Shown here one piece after another: positions 33,963 to 41,118 of a DNA stretch of 41,118 bases. Position 1 is the stretch's first letter; each line of letters begins with the position of its first letter. Made by a program: the position numbers and the translations under genes. The stretch is from an uncultured bacterium (GTDB taxonomy: Bacteria; Bacillota; Clostridia; Lachnospirales; Lachnospiraceae). Below the pieces are notes generated by a model. It worked only from the letters and a program-made list of their open reading frames with translations, did not search any database and was not told the DNA's origin. The stretch spans positions 1 through 41,118 of the forward strand of contig CAJMMS010000011.1 of the NCBI GenBank assembly GCA_905214675.1. The letters run 5' to 3'.

Positions 33963-34045
33963 GTAAATTTACCTCTTTGTATTATCGTTCCTGAAAATAT
34001 CATGTAAACTGCCAATTGTCTAAAGCCAGTGAGATTTCGGCTTCC

Positions 34046-35446
34046 TTATTTTCTTGAAATCACCACATTGCTGATATCGGCGATCCTTGTGCTTACCTTC
34101 TCGTCCTCGATGCGGACTTCGTACGGAAATTCTGCATTTTTCGCATAAAGCATCGCCGCTGCGATCATCAGTGCTTCTTCTTTTGTCTGCACACCTTTCT
34201 CCTTCAGCTCCATGCTCGCATCCGTTCCAAGTGTCTCATCCAGATATTCTCCTACACGGGCCGGTGCGTAGTGATTTGGAGCACTGCGAAACAGATTCTC
34301 CGTCCGTTTCTGCATCTCTTCTTCCGACATCACTTTTGCATTCAATGCAATGTTCTGCCCTTCGTTGCGGATACGCCGGTTCTGCTCAAACGATTTGTAA
34401 CCGACGTATTTCTGGTTGATGACGCGTGTACACCTTTCCACCCTTTCCATCGCTTCATCCTGCTTCTCTTTTGAAAGTCTGGAAACACGATCCAGAAAAT
34501 CTCCCAGCAGATTTTCCATCTTGACACGGCTGCTCGCCATCTGCATGATCCTGGTATTTGCCAGATTATAATAACTGTTAATGCGATTATCGATCAGTTC
34601 CATATTTTCTTCATACTCCACACTCAGAAAATACTGCAGCTCTGCCATATAACGATCTACGCGGGAAACTGCCTGTTCTTTTGGACACCGCAGGCGTTTT
34701 CCACATTCTTCGATCATTTTCTCATACATATCCCCATAGCGCAGCTCACTTATCCGGTCACGGATAAAAGAAAGTTGTGTCGGGATCAGTCCATTGTTTT
34801 TGACGAAAAAATATTCACTGAAGAACCGGTCCAGCATTTCATTTTTCATAATAAACTGACCGAAACTGTTCATATCCTGAAACTCAATGACTGTTTTCAT
34901 TATATCAGATATACTGTCTTTTAAATCAGCCAGCTCATTGCGAAGCTCCGTTTCATTTTCCATCATCGGCACAAGAATATTCGAGTAGGGACGTTCCTTT
35001 CGCACGGAGCCTTCTTCCGATGCGGATTTCATGATCTCATACATCGAAAGAATCCGGTTCGACATAGTACCCTCGTTTTTCTTTTCTGTCAGCTTGTCCA
35101 GAAAATCCATCATCCGCCGACAGTCAGTGGAGATATTTACAACGTATTCTCCGCTGCGTCCGATCTGCCGCGGCCTGATCCAGCCACATTCCCGAAAAAT
35201 TGCCAGCACCTCCGCTGCCTGAAGCTGCACCGCCTCATTCTCATCATCCGTTTCTTCGATCAGTCGCTGGATCTCTTCGTTTTTCAGATACAGTGTGATG
35301 CTGTCCTTTGCATCCGACTCATAGAGAACCGGAAGTTCCTTCGAACGGTCGATCAGAATCCGGATACAGTCATAATAGATCCGGCGGTACTTGTAAGTGA
35401 GCGGTTTAAAAAACGACTCATTCTTTATGTAATCAAAAAAATTCAT
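34046..35446 (-). CDS. jetA: Wadjet-like kleisin JetA
   Basis: 466 residues. The start MNFFDYIKNESFFKPLTYKY and the general layout (N-terminal winged helix about 5-120, helical/coiled middle about 150-370, C-terminal winged-helix-like end about 400-466) match the JetA/DUF5716 family of clostridial Wadjet systems. It is the kleisin-type subunit that bridges the JetC heads. Its ribosome site TAGGAG overlaps the stop codon of hsdR, 14 nt before the ATG, so the two are strongly coupled. Confidence 0.8.
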   Translation of the reverse strand: MNFFDYIKNESFFKPLTYKYRRIYYDCIRILIDRSKELPVLYESDAKDSITLYLKNEEIQRLIEETDDENEAVQLQAAEVLAIFRECGWIRPRQIGRSGEYVVNISTDCRRMMDFLDKLTEKKNEGTMSNRILSMYEIMKSASEEGSVRKERPYSNILVPMMENETELRNELADLKDSISDIMKTVIEFQDMNSFGQFIMKNEMLDRFFSEYFFVKNNGLIPTQLSFIRDRISELRYGDMYEKMIEECGKRLRCPKEQAVSRVDRYMAELQYFLSVEYEENMELIDNRINSYYNLANTRIMQMASSRVKMENLLGDFLDRVSRLSKEKQDEAMERVERCTRVINQKYVGYKSFEQNRRIRNEGQNIALNAKVMSEEEMQKRTENLFRSAPNHYAPARVGEYLDETLGTDASMELKEKGVQTKEEALMIAAAMLYAKNAEFPYEVRIEDEKVSTRIADISNVVISRK

Positions 35447-35460
35447 AATCTATTTATCTC

Positions 35461-38400
35461 CTAAGCTGCGGCGGCATTTGCATTGATCTGGTCGATCACT
35501 TTTCGGATTCCCATCCACACGTTCAGATCCGTAAAAATGTCCACAACACTTCCCTGATCCGTAAATGGTGCCCCCTGAAGCACCGACAGATCTTTCATAA
35601 TGCCATTTTGCACAATGTACTCTACGATCTGATTCACGAAATAAATCTGTCTGCTGTCCAGACTGTTTTCATCCAGATATTCTGAAAATGCTTCTTTTGC
35701 AGCATTCATATCCAATCCGACAATTTCACGGACAAATTCCCCCAGAGGCTTCTGTCCGTACTCCGTCTCATACTCTTCTTTTGTCCCCAGTTCACCCCAG
35801 AGAATCTCTTCCAGAAGCTGTACATCCTCCGCTGTCAGCGGCTGATTGTTCTTCAGCCTGGCAATCGCCTCATTATCCTGATGTCTGTGGATATAATATT
35901 CTGCTTTCGCTTTATAGTTTTTCAGATCATCATTTTCCAGCTCCGACTCTTTCCACTCCATATCCTGAATTTCATCCGCAAAATCAGTATCATATCGTTT
36001 TCTTTCTTTTTCCGGAATGTATTTTATCAGATTTCGCAGATTTTCGCGAATGTGTTCAAATTCATCCACACCAGCCGTCTCCAGATAATCTGTATGTATG
36101 ATCTGACTTAACAGTTTTTTCTGCGCTTTGATCTCCGGAATATTGTCAACACCTGCTACTGCACGCACTTTTCCCAACAGATCATTTTTCGCTTTGCCAT
36201 AGTTATCTCCCATCAGATAGATAAGCTCAATCCTATAGAGCAGAGCATCAAAACGAACAGCCGTCACTTCCTCTTCATCCGGCAGGATCAGCGGTGCGAT
36301 CTCTTCCTGCACCGTCAGTGTGTCCTCGTAACTGATATTTTGATAATTCTCCGGATCGGAATAATACTCCACATATTTCAAATGCTGACGCACTGCAAAA
36401 TTATCGCGGCTCAGTTCCTGTACTTTTCCGTTCATGCTTTGCACCAGACGTTTTCGGTATTCTATCAGTCTTTCTGTCTGATACTGTACATCCTGCAATT
36501 TATACGAAATCTGAAATTTCAGATTGAAGATCGCACTTTGCAGGGCCAGCCGGACTGCTGTTTCTTTTCCCTTCTGCATCCGGAAAAATTCAAAATTCCC
36601 ACAGAAATCAAAAATATAGAATTTCTGCTTATCCTCACCATCCAAAAGTCCAGGACACAGCCTTGTCCCCCGCCCGATCATCTGCCAGAATTTTGCTTTG
36701 CTCATCACCTTTTTGAAAAATACAAGATTTAAAATCTCCGGCACATCGATTCCCGTATCCAGCATATCAACGGAAATCGCGATCTGCGGCAGTTTATCCG
36801 GCTCCGAAAACTGGTCGATTGCACTCTGAGCATAGCGGATACGATTGTCAATCACTTTTGCATAACCCGGCAGATGCGGATACTCTTTATTGAACACCTC
36901 AAATATTTTTTCCGCATGAGCATGACTTTTCGCGAAAATAATTGTTTTGCCCAGCTTTTCTCCGTAGTCTGTGTGGATTCCATGCGTCATCAGAATATTC
37001 AGCACCTGTCTGATCGTATCTTCGTTAAAAATCCAGGAATTCAGTGCTGACGACTGGATTCGTTCCACAACCTGTCCGTTTTCATCCACAAATGTTTTCT
37101 CATATGCTTCTTTGTCCTCGTCCGAAAGCTCATCGTACGTAATGCCTTCTTCCAGGAATTTCAGCTTCGTTTCCACCGAAAGAAAGTCCACCAGATATTC
37201 GTCTTTTACCGCCTGTGCCAGCTCATAACCATACGTCGGCACACCCTTTTCCAGTTCAAAAATACTGTAGGTATTTTTATCGATCTCATCTTTCGGTGTC
37301 GCGGTAAGACCGACAAGCGGTGCATCAAAATAGGTGAAAATGTCTTTGTATTTATTGTAGATCGAGCGATGTGCCTCGTCACAGATCACAAGGTCAAAAT
37401 GTCCGCTCGTAAATAATTTTCCATCCTCATCCCGTGTGGAATCAATGCAGTTCATCATCGTCTGATACGTCGAAAAAATACAGTGTGCATGCAGATTGCT
37501 CTTCTCCTCACACAGATTTGCCACGGAAAGATCCGGCAGCATATTTACAAAACTTCGTTTTGCCTGTGTGACAAGGGAAGTGCGGTCCGCAAGAAACAAA
37601 ATATTCTTCACCCAGCCGTTTTGCAGAAGCACATCGCAAAGTGCAATGACTGTTCTTGTCTTTCCCGATCCGGTCGCCATGACAAGCAGTGCTTTTCTTC
37701 TGTTCTTTTTATCAAAGCTCTCGCATACTGCTTTGATCGCCTCTTCCTGATAATACCTTCCTGCAATTTTCTTATCAATCCGGACACTGCCAAGATCGCC
37801 CCGCATGGTTTTTAAATTAAACCATTTCTCCAGATCCCTCCTGGAATAAATACAGGAAACCTGCCGCTCCGGGTACTGTCCGTCCACAATCCTCGTCTCG
37901 AATCCGTTCGTAAGGAAAATGACCGGTCTGCGTCCATACTGCCGTTCCAGAGAATCTGCATACAATTCCGCCTGCTGCCGTCCGCCCGCCACATCTGCAC
38001 AGGTCTTTTTCGCCTCGATCACCGCCAGCGGCCGGTGTGCATCGTCATAAAGCACATAATCTGCAAAACCACTGCCCGATTTATTTGGCATGCCATATAC
38101 CTCGACCTCATTTAACCAGTTCTTTCCTTCCCTCCATCCGGCATCAATCAGCATCGTATCGATATATTGTTTGCGGGTTGCATACTCCGACAGCTCCAGA
38201 GGCTTTGGAACATAAGTCTGTTTCTGCTCCTCACGCCTGGAAGTGAGTTCCTCTTTCAGGGCTTTATTTTCTGCGATCAAAGCCTCCAGATCAATATCCG
38301 GAAAGGCCGACTCCGCTGCCAGAGCCTCCTGATTCTGCTCCAGAAGCTTTGCATCAAACTGCCCTTCCTGATAATCATCCGCATAACAATAAGCTACAAA

Positions 38401-38757
38401 ATCCAGAAATATGTAAAGATTTTCAAGGCACAGCTTCGCCTGATCCAGTGTCAGCTTTCTTCCCGTATGTGCGACCTGATTTGCCACCCTGCGGATGAAG
38501 TCCATCCTTCTCCAGATATCCTCATCCACAATGTCTTTAAACTCTTCCGTATTCAGCAGGCTGACCAGCTTGTCCTGATATGGCATCACCAGCATATCAT
38601 CAACCGAATACATCCATTTGACGGCAAACTCCATCGCCCTCCGGCAGTTCATCACACTCGCCTCCGGATCGATCATGAGGATCTTTTCCGCCGCCACCGC
38701 AACATCCGCAAACGCTGCAAACTGCGGAATATCCTTCAGGAAATCAAAGTTCGTCAC
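35461..38757 (-). CDS. hsdR: Type I restriction enzyme R subunit (HsdR)
   Basis: 1098 residues. N-terminal DUF4145-like domain (about 25-125), coiled segment (140-180), nuclease domain with FADYVLYDD (D233) and LAVIEAKKT (E248, K250). SF2 helicase: Walker A VMATGSGKTRTVIAL (359-373), DEAH (460-463) and GLTATP. The helicase second half has IGRGTRLCPGLLDGEDKQKF, and an EcoEI-like C-terminal domain follows. It translocates and cuts DNA when joined to HsdM/HsdS. Neither hsdM nor a whole hsdS is in the window; they may lie to the right. It starts with GTG at 38757 after GAGGGGGTG. Jet genes follow directly in the same operon. Confidence 0.92.
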   Translation of the reverse strand: MTNFDFLKDIPQFAAFADVAVAAEKILMIDPEASVMNCRRAMEFAVKWMYSVDDMLVMPYQDKLVSLLNTEEFKDIVDEDIWRRMDFIRRVANQVAHTGRKLTLDQAKLCLENLYIFLDFVAYCYADDYQEGQFDAKLLEQNQEALAAESAFPDIDLEALIAENKALKEELTSRREEQKQTYVPKPLELSEYATRKQYIDTMLIDAGWREGKNWLNEVEVYGMPNKSGSGFADYVLYDDAHRPLAVIEAKKTCADVAGGRQQAELYADSLERQYGRRPVIFLTNGFETRIVDGQYPERQVSCIYSRRDLEKWFNLKTMRGDLGSVRIDKKIAGRYYQEEAIKAVCESFDKKNRRKALLVMATGSGKTRTVIALCDVLLQNGWVKNILFLADRTSLVTQAKRSFVNMLPDLSVANLCEEKSNLHAHCIFSTYQTMMNCIDSTRDEDGKLFTSGHFDLVICDEAHRSIYNKYKDIFTYFDAPLVGLTATPKDEIDKNTYSIFELEKGVPTYGYELAQAVKDEYLVDFLSVETKLKFLEEGITYDELSDEDKEAYEKTFVDENGQVVERIQSSALNSWIFNEDTIRQVLNILMTHGIHTDYGEKLGKTIIFAKSHAHAEKIFEVFNKEYPHLPGYAKVIDNRIRYAQSAIDQFSEPDKLPQIAISVDMLDTGIDVPEILNLVFFKKVMSKAKFWQMIGRGTRLCPGLLDGEDKQKFYIFDFCGNFEFFRMQKGKETAVRLALQSAIFNLKFQISYKLQDVQYQTERLIEYRKRLVQSMNGKVQELSRDNFAVRQHLKYVEYYSDPENYQNISYEDTLTVQEEIAPLILPDEEEVTAVRFDALLYRIELIYLMGDNYGKAKNDLLGKVRAVAGVDNIPEIKAQKKLLSQIIHTDYLETAGVDEFEHIRENLRNLIKYIPEKERKRYDTDFADEIQDMEWKESELENDDLKNYKAKAEYYIHRHQDNEAIARLKNNQPLTAEDVQLLEEILWGELGTKEEYETEYGQKPLGEFVREIVGLDMNAAKEAFSEYLDENSLDSRQIYFVNQIVEYIVQNGIMKDLSVLQGAPFTDQGSVVDIFTDLNVWMGIRKVIDQINANAAAA

Positions 38758-38801
38758 GCCGCCACCCCCTCTTGTTGTATTTTCGTGAAATGTCTTTTAA
38801 T

Positions 38802-38830
38802 ATTTTAACATGAAGTGCTTTTTCTCACAA
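38802..38830 (-). promoter_or_regulatory. Promoter of the hsdR-jetABC-MYG1 operon
   Basis: Minus strand: -35 TTGTGA (38825-38830), 17-nt spacer, -10 TAAAAT (38802-38807), about 45 nt before the GTG start. It is the only clear promoter before the end of the operon, some 10 kb away. Confidence 0.55.
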
Positions 38831-38932
38831 GAAAGTTATAAGCGGAATCCTGTAAATCCTGTAAATTCGGCCTAAAAACACATATTTCATCAAAGAACGA
38901 CAGGTTCGGTTCCTGTTCACCAAAGAAAAATA

Positions 38933-38961
38933 TTGTACAGATGGCAGATTCCTATTACAAT
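38933..38961 (+). promoter_or_regulatory. Promoter of the YbjQ-like gene
   Basis: -35 TTGTAC (38933-38938), 17-nt spacer, -10 TACAAT (38956-38961). The start codon at 39019 is about 50 nt downstream of the likely start point; the ATG at 38941 lies inside the promoter and is excluded. Confidence 0.6.
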
Positions 38962-39018
38962 GGTATTAACCTAAGATCTTACCGTTTTGAAAATACATAC
39001 GCTAAAGGAGGAACGCTT

Positions 39019-39621
39019 ATGATTTTATGCTGCAAACACTGCGGAAATTGCAGAGAAACCAATCATCTTGCAGAAAACTGCGATTATTGTGGAAATGAAA
39101 TGGTTCGACTGTTATCAGACGAAGAGTTAAGCCATATTGATCCCAAAGAATTACCTCAGATCATCGAAGCGATGCGTGCAGGTTATCGATACGGCAATCC
39201 GGATTATGATGAAAAATTGTGGTACAGTCGTGCAAAAAAAGAAGAAATACAACGGGCAGAAAACGAAAAAAAAGATCTGGATTATCGCGAAAAAAACCAC
39301 ATGGTAACAACCGGATTTCAGTTTGAAGGTTATGAAATCGTATCTTACCTTGGAATTGTTGCCGGCGAAGTAGTTCTTGGCACCGGATTTCTCTCGGAAT
39401 TTACTTCTTCGTTTGCTGATTTCTTTGGCGTGCAGTCCGGAATGTTCGAAGAAAAACTTGAGACAGCAAGGCATGCTGCCATGGATAAACTGATCAAAAA
39501 ATCAGCTGCATTGGGTGGAAATGCAGTCATTGGCATTGATATTGATTACAATATGTTTTCCAATAATGTAATCGGAGTCATTGCAAACGGGACATCTGTT
39601 GTAATCAGAAAAATCAAATGA
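39019..39621 (+). CDS. Zinc-ribbon YbjQ (DUF74) family protein
   Basis: 200 residues. An N-terminal zinc ribbon (CCKHCGNC...CDYCGNEM, about 4-31) and a charged helical linker (about 70-95). A YbjQ/DUF74 domain follows (about 97-200: TTGFQFEGYEIVSYLGIVAG, then ARHAAMDKLIKKSAALGGNA and GIDIDYN). YbjQ proteins form pentamers; their role is unknown, with metal binding proposed. ATG at 39019 is 7 nt after AAAGGAGG. It is on the opposite strand to the restriction operon and separates hsdR from the hsdS fragment, so it may have arrived with the variable region. Confidence 0.82.
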   Translation: MILCCKHCGNCRETNHLAENCDYCGNEMVRLLSDEELSHIDPKELPQIIEAMRAGYRYGNPDYDEKLWYSRAKKEEIQRAENEKKDLDYREKNHMVTTGFQFEGYEIVSYLGIVAGEVVLGTGFLSEFTSSFADFFGVQSGMFEEKLETARHAAMDKLIKKSAALGGNAVIGIDIDYNMFSNNVIGVIANGTSVVIRKIK

Positions 39622-39658
39622 ATTACCGATAATTACCGTTCAAGATACTAACGATAGT

Positions 39659-39687
39659 TTGACACAAAAGCCGTTTTGTGCTATGAT
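39659..39687 (+). promoter_or_regulatory. Consensus promoter of a small RNA
   Basis: -35 TTGACA (39659-39664), exactly 17 nt, -10 TATGAT (39682-39687). No annotated-size gene follows; the transcript would end at the terminator 39754-39797. Confidence 0.75.
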
Positions 39688-39693
39688 ACAGAC

Positions 39694-39797
39694 AGTTAAT
39701 ATTTAAATACAAAAAGGTGCTACCATGACGGTTCGCCTGATGTTTATTAGGTTAAAAATAACCGCTTAGTTTGCAGACTGGGGCGGTTATTTTTTTT
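39694..39797 (+). ncRNA. Probable antitoxin small RNA of a type I toxin-antitoxin locus
   Basis: A predicted transcript of about 100 nt from the strong promoter at 39659-39687 to the T-run at 39797. It is convergent with, and overlaps, the 3' end of the mRNA for the 34-residue membrane peptide on the other strand. A 14-codon frame (MTVRLMFIRLKITA, 39725-39769, preceded by AAGGTG) lies within it and could be translated or incidental. Both transcripts contain AAGGTGCTAC near their 5' parts (39714-39723 here). The arrangement resembles txpA/ratA and par loci. Confidence 0.55.
39754..39797. terminator. Bidirectional terminator shared by the small RNA and toxin mRNA
   Basis: AAAAATAACCGC (39754-39765) pairs with GCGGTTATTTTT (39783-39794). 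The plus strand ends in eight T; the minus strand ends in five T. The toxin stop codon (39787-39789) lies in the stem. Confidence 0.8.
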
Positions 39798-39891
39798 CGG
39801 TCTTATTGCTATTCGCACCAATCGTATAGCCAAGACCAAAACTGGTTAAGCAGAGACTAATTACTGCAATCAAGTCACCGATTGTTAGCAT
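39787..39891 (-). CDS. Small hydrophobic type I toxin-like peptide (34 aa)
   Basis: A 34-residue peptide starting MLTIGDLIAVISLCLTSFGL. It has one transmembrane helix (about 5-25) and a charged C-terminus ending NKTEKK. This is the form of TxpA/BsrG/Fst-type membrane toxins and of small 'holin-like toxin' entries on mobile elements. GGAGG lies 9 nt before the ATG. It has its own promoter and a 5' hairpin (40002-40051) and a roughly 120-nt leader, and it ends in a terminator shared with an antisense-type RNA. Toxicity is inferred, not shown. Confidence 0.65.
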   Translation of the reverse strand: MLTIGDLIAVISLCLTSFGLGYTIGANSNKTEKK

Positions 39892-40001
39892 AAGCGAGTT
39901 CCTCCATACATATTTTCTAATCAAGTAAATCTATGTAATCGAAGCTATAAACTCTCCGTAAAAAGCAAACCGCCATTCACGTCAATTGTGAAGTAGCACC
40001 T

Positions 40002-40051
40002 TGGGTACTAATACCCATGTGCATTATATCAATCCTCCTCTTTTCTTTCAA
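40002..40051 (-). promoter_or_regulatory. Promoter and 5' stabilising hairpin of the toxin mRNA
   Basis: Minus strand: -35 TTGAAA (40046-40051), 17-nt spacer, -10 TATAAT (40023-40028). The transcript would begin near 40017, exactly at the hairpin TGGGTA-TTAG-TACCCA (40002-40017). A 5'-terminal stem of this type is known to stabilise type I toxin mRNAs. Confidence 0.7.
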
Positions 40052-40160
40052 GCTATTTGTTGCTTTATTTTGCAAAACGTTGCTTTTATTGTGTGAATTT
40101 TTATATATTTACATATTATATTGTATTTTTTATCGTATGAACATATGAGCAAACTTTGTG

Positions 40161-40700
40161 TTATTTTGATTTGTCTGTGGATACAACAAAGTCTGAGAAC
40201 TGGTTTTGAAGTTCTATTGGGGGTATCGGGATGTTCAATGTTGCAAGAGTTTTCTGATTAAGATTTTGAATATTAGCACCTCGCCCAGTCATTTGTTTCC
40301 TCATGGAATCTGTTTTTAACACACGCAACAAATAGTTTTTATTGACTTCCCTACTTGTCAAACGATATCGAATACAGAAACCGCTATAAGTAGTTTGAAC
40401 ATCGTGAGGATAAACAAGCACGCACCGACCAACAAGATCTTTATTTCCATTTGAACGAACAAAAACAATATCTCCATTTTGCAGCATACTTTCTTCAGGG
40501 GGCATTTCATTCAATGATATTTTCGATAATTGATCTGTACCATCAATTATCGAATAATCCTTAAAATCTCCAACTCCTAAACAATATAATTCTATACCAC
40601 TATCACCTGTATGGAAATTCATACCGTTTTTACAATATCCCATTTCAAGCAATGATTTAATACTCCAGTTATATGGATTCTGTATTGGATCTCCAAACAT
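40161..40700 (-). pseudogene. hsdS: Half-length HsdS (type I specificity subunit) fragment
   Basis: 179 residues covering one target recognition domain. It starts MFGDPIQNPYNWSIKSLLEM, which in full HsdS proteins follows the central conserved helix (upstream codons read HKFRFAE in frame). It runs through GRGANIQNLNQKTLATLNIP to PPIELQNQFSDFVVSTDKSK and stops where the second conserved coiled coil (usually continuing KSK-F/L...) should begin. It is a silent recognition-domain cassette or a recombination remnant. The ATG at 40700 has no good ribosome site. The tyrosine recombinase next to it suggests site-specific shuffling. Confidence 0.8.
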
Positions 40701-40788
40701 CTCTGCAAATCGGAATTTGTGGAGAGATTTCCTGAGTTTTCCTTATTTTACAGGCTTTTTAGCCCCTTAGATAGTGAAATGATATGTA

Positions 40789-40844
40789 TTTTCCCTTATT
40801 TTTACCCTTGTGAGGAATCCGCAAGGGAAATAAGGGAAATTTTT
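40789..40844. other. Long hairpin between recombinase and hsdS fragment
   Basis: TTTTCCCTTATTT (40789-40801) pairs with AAATAAGGGAAA (40828-40839), and CCCTTG pairs with CAAGGG inside, a stem of about 18 bp. It starts 3 nt after the recombinase stop and is probably its transcription end. A T-rich tail exists on the plus strand only. It could also be a recombination target. Confidence 0.55.
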
Positions 40845-40846
40845 AT

Positions 40847-41118
40847 TTAAGCGTTGCTCGCTACTTTATCAAGAAGTCTTGCGGAATCCCGCTTTGCTTT
40901 TCTTGTTGAGTGAGCGTAAATGTTCATTGTGGTACTGACATCGGAATGTCCTAACAGTTCCTGTACATCTTTCGGAGCAGCTCCATTCGAGAGCAGGTTG
41001 CTGGTGTAGGTATGTCGTAACTGGTGAAAGTGAAAATCTTCAAATCCTTCCAGCTTTTTTGATACTGACCTGCAAGCAATGCCGAGTGTACTCGGCAGTT
41101 CCAGACTGCCATCCGGTC
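40847..41118 (-). CDS. Tyrosine recombinase (phage-integrase family), C-terminal part
   Basis: About 90 residues of the catalytic domain, running off the right edge. It has HQLRHTYTSNLLSNG (the H-x-x-R of the active site), then APKDVQELLGHSDVSTTMNI (second His) and the nucleophile tyrosine in NIYAHS. The protein ends RLLDKVASNA with TAA at 40847-40849. It lies beside an hsdS fragment, as in phase-variable type I systems, or it may belong to an integrated element. Confidence 0.9.
   Translation of the reverse strand, partial: PDGSLELPSTLGIACRSVSKKLEGFEDFHFHQLRHTYTSNLLSNGAAPKDVQELLGHSDVSTTMNIYAHSTRKAKRDSARLLDKVASNA

Noticed and set aside
38167..38808. 213-codon plus-strand frame opposite the hsdR start
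   Set aside because: Shadow of hsdR: it lacks a start signal and runs through the hsdR promoter region.

Overview
The window looks like a chromosomal segment of a spore-forming Lachnospiraceae-type Firmicute (Blautia/Ruminococcus/Dorea-like). The evidence is moderate GC, strong AGGAGG ribosome sites, sigma-A type promoters, a spoVT gene, a FatA-type acyl-ACP thioesterase and family-level resemblance of most proteins. The species cannot be fixed from the sequence alone.

Layout. 0-5 kb is housekeeping: a partial unknown gene, ridA, a CvfB-like S1 RNA-binding protein, an acyl-ACP thioesterase, tRNA-Gln(CUG), nicotinate phosphoribosyltransferase and an M15 D,D-carboxypeptidase. 5-11.2 kb is a two-gene unit: a 1469-residue secreted surface protein followed by an O-antigen-ligase-type membrane protein. 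11.3-20.9 kb is a degenerating stretch around intact MATE, spoVT, DAK-like and flavodoxin genes. It holds at least seven broken genes, several with both ends kept and the middle missing (AlbA_2-type ATP-binding protein, MATE pump, hybrid histidine kinase, B12-binding protein, CMD/cupin protein), plus a frameshifted LysR gene and a MmcQ stub. 20.9-24.5 kb is a thiSFGHE thiamine operon. 24.8-28.6 kb is an OPT transporter / PqqD / sodium symporter operon.

28.8-38.8 kb is the most interesting part: one tightly packed minus-strand operon of hsdR (type I restriction subunit), jetA, jetB, jetC (Wadjet-like SMC complex) and, where the JetD nuclease would be expected, a MYG1-family (DHH-like) phosphoesterase whose start overlaps the end of jetC by 26 nt. 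No jetD is visible in the window. This may be a Wadjet variant with an alternative nuclease, transcriptionally joined to a restriction enzyme.

38.9-41.1 kb is a mobile, variable edge: a YbjQ-like zinc-ribbon protein, a probable type I toxin-antitoxin locus (34-residue membrane peptide and a convergent small RNA sharing a bidirectional terminator), a half-length hsdS fragment and the end of a tyrosine recombinase. This arrangement suggests a shuffling type I specificity locus whose hsdM/hsdS core may lie beyond the right edge. Two dispersed hairpin-repeat families (1672/19786 and 18708/24620) show paired-base conservation and look like small structured elements.
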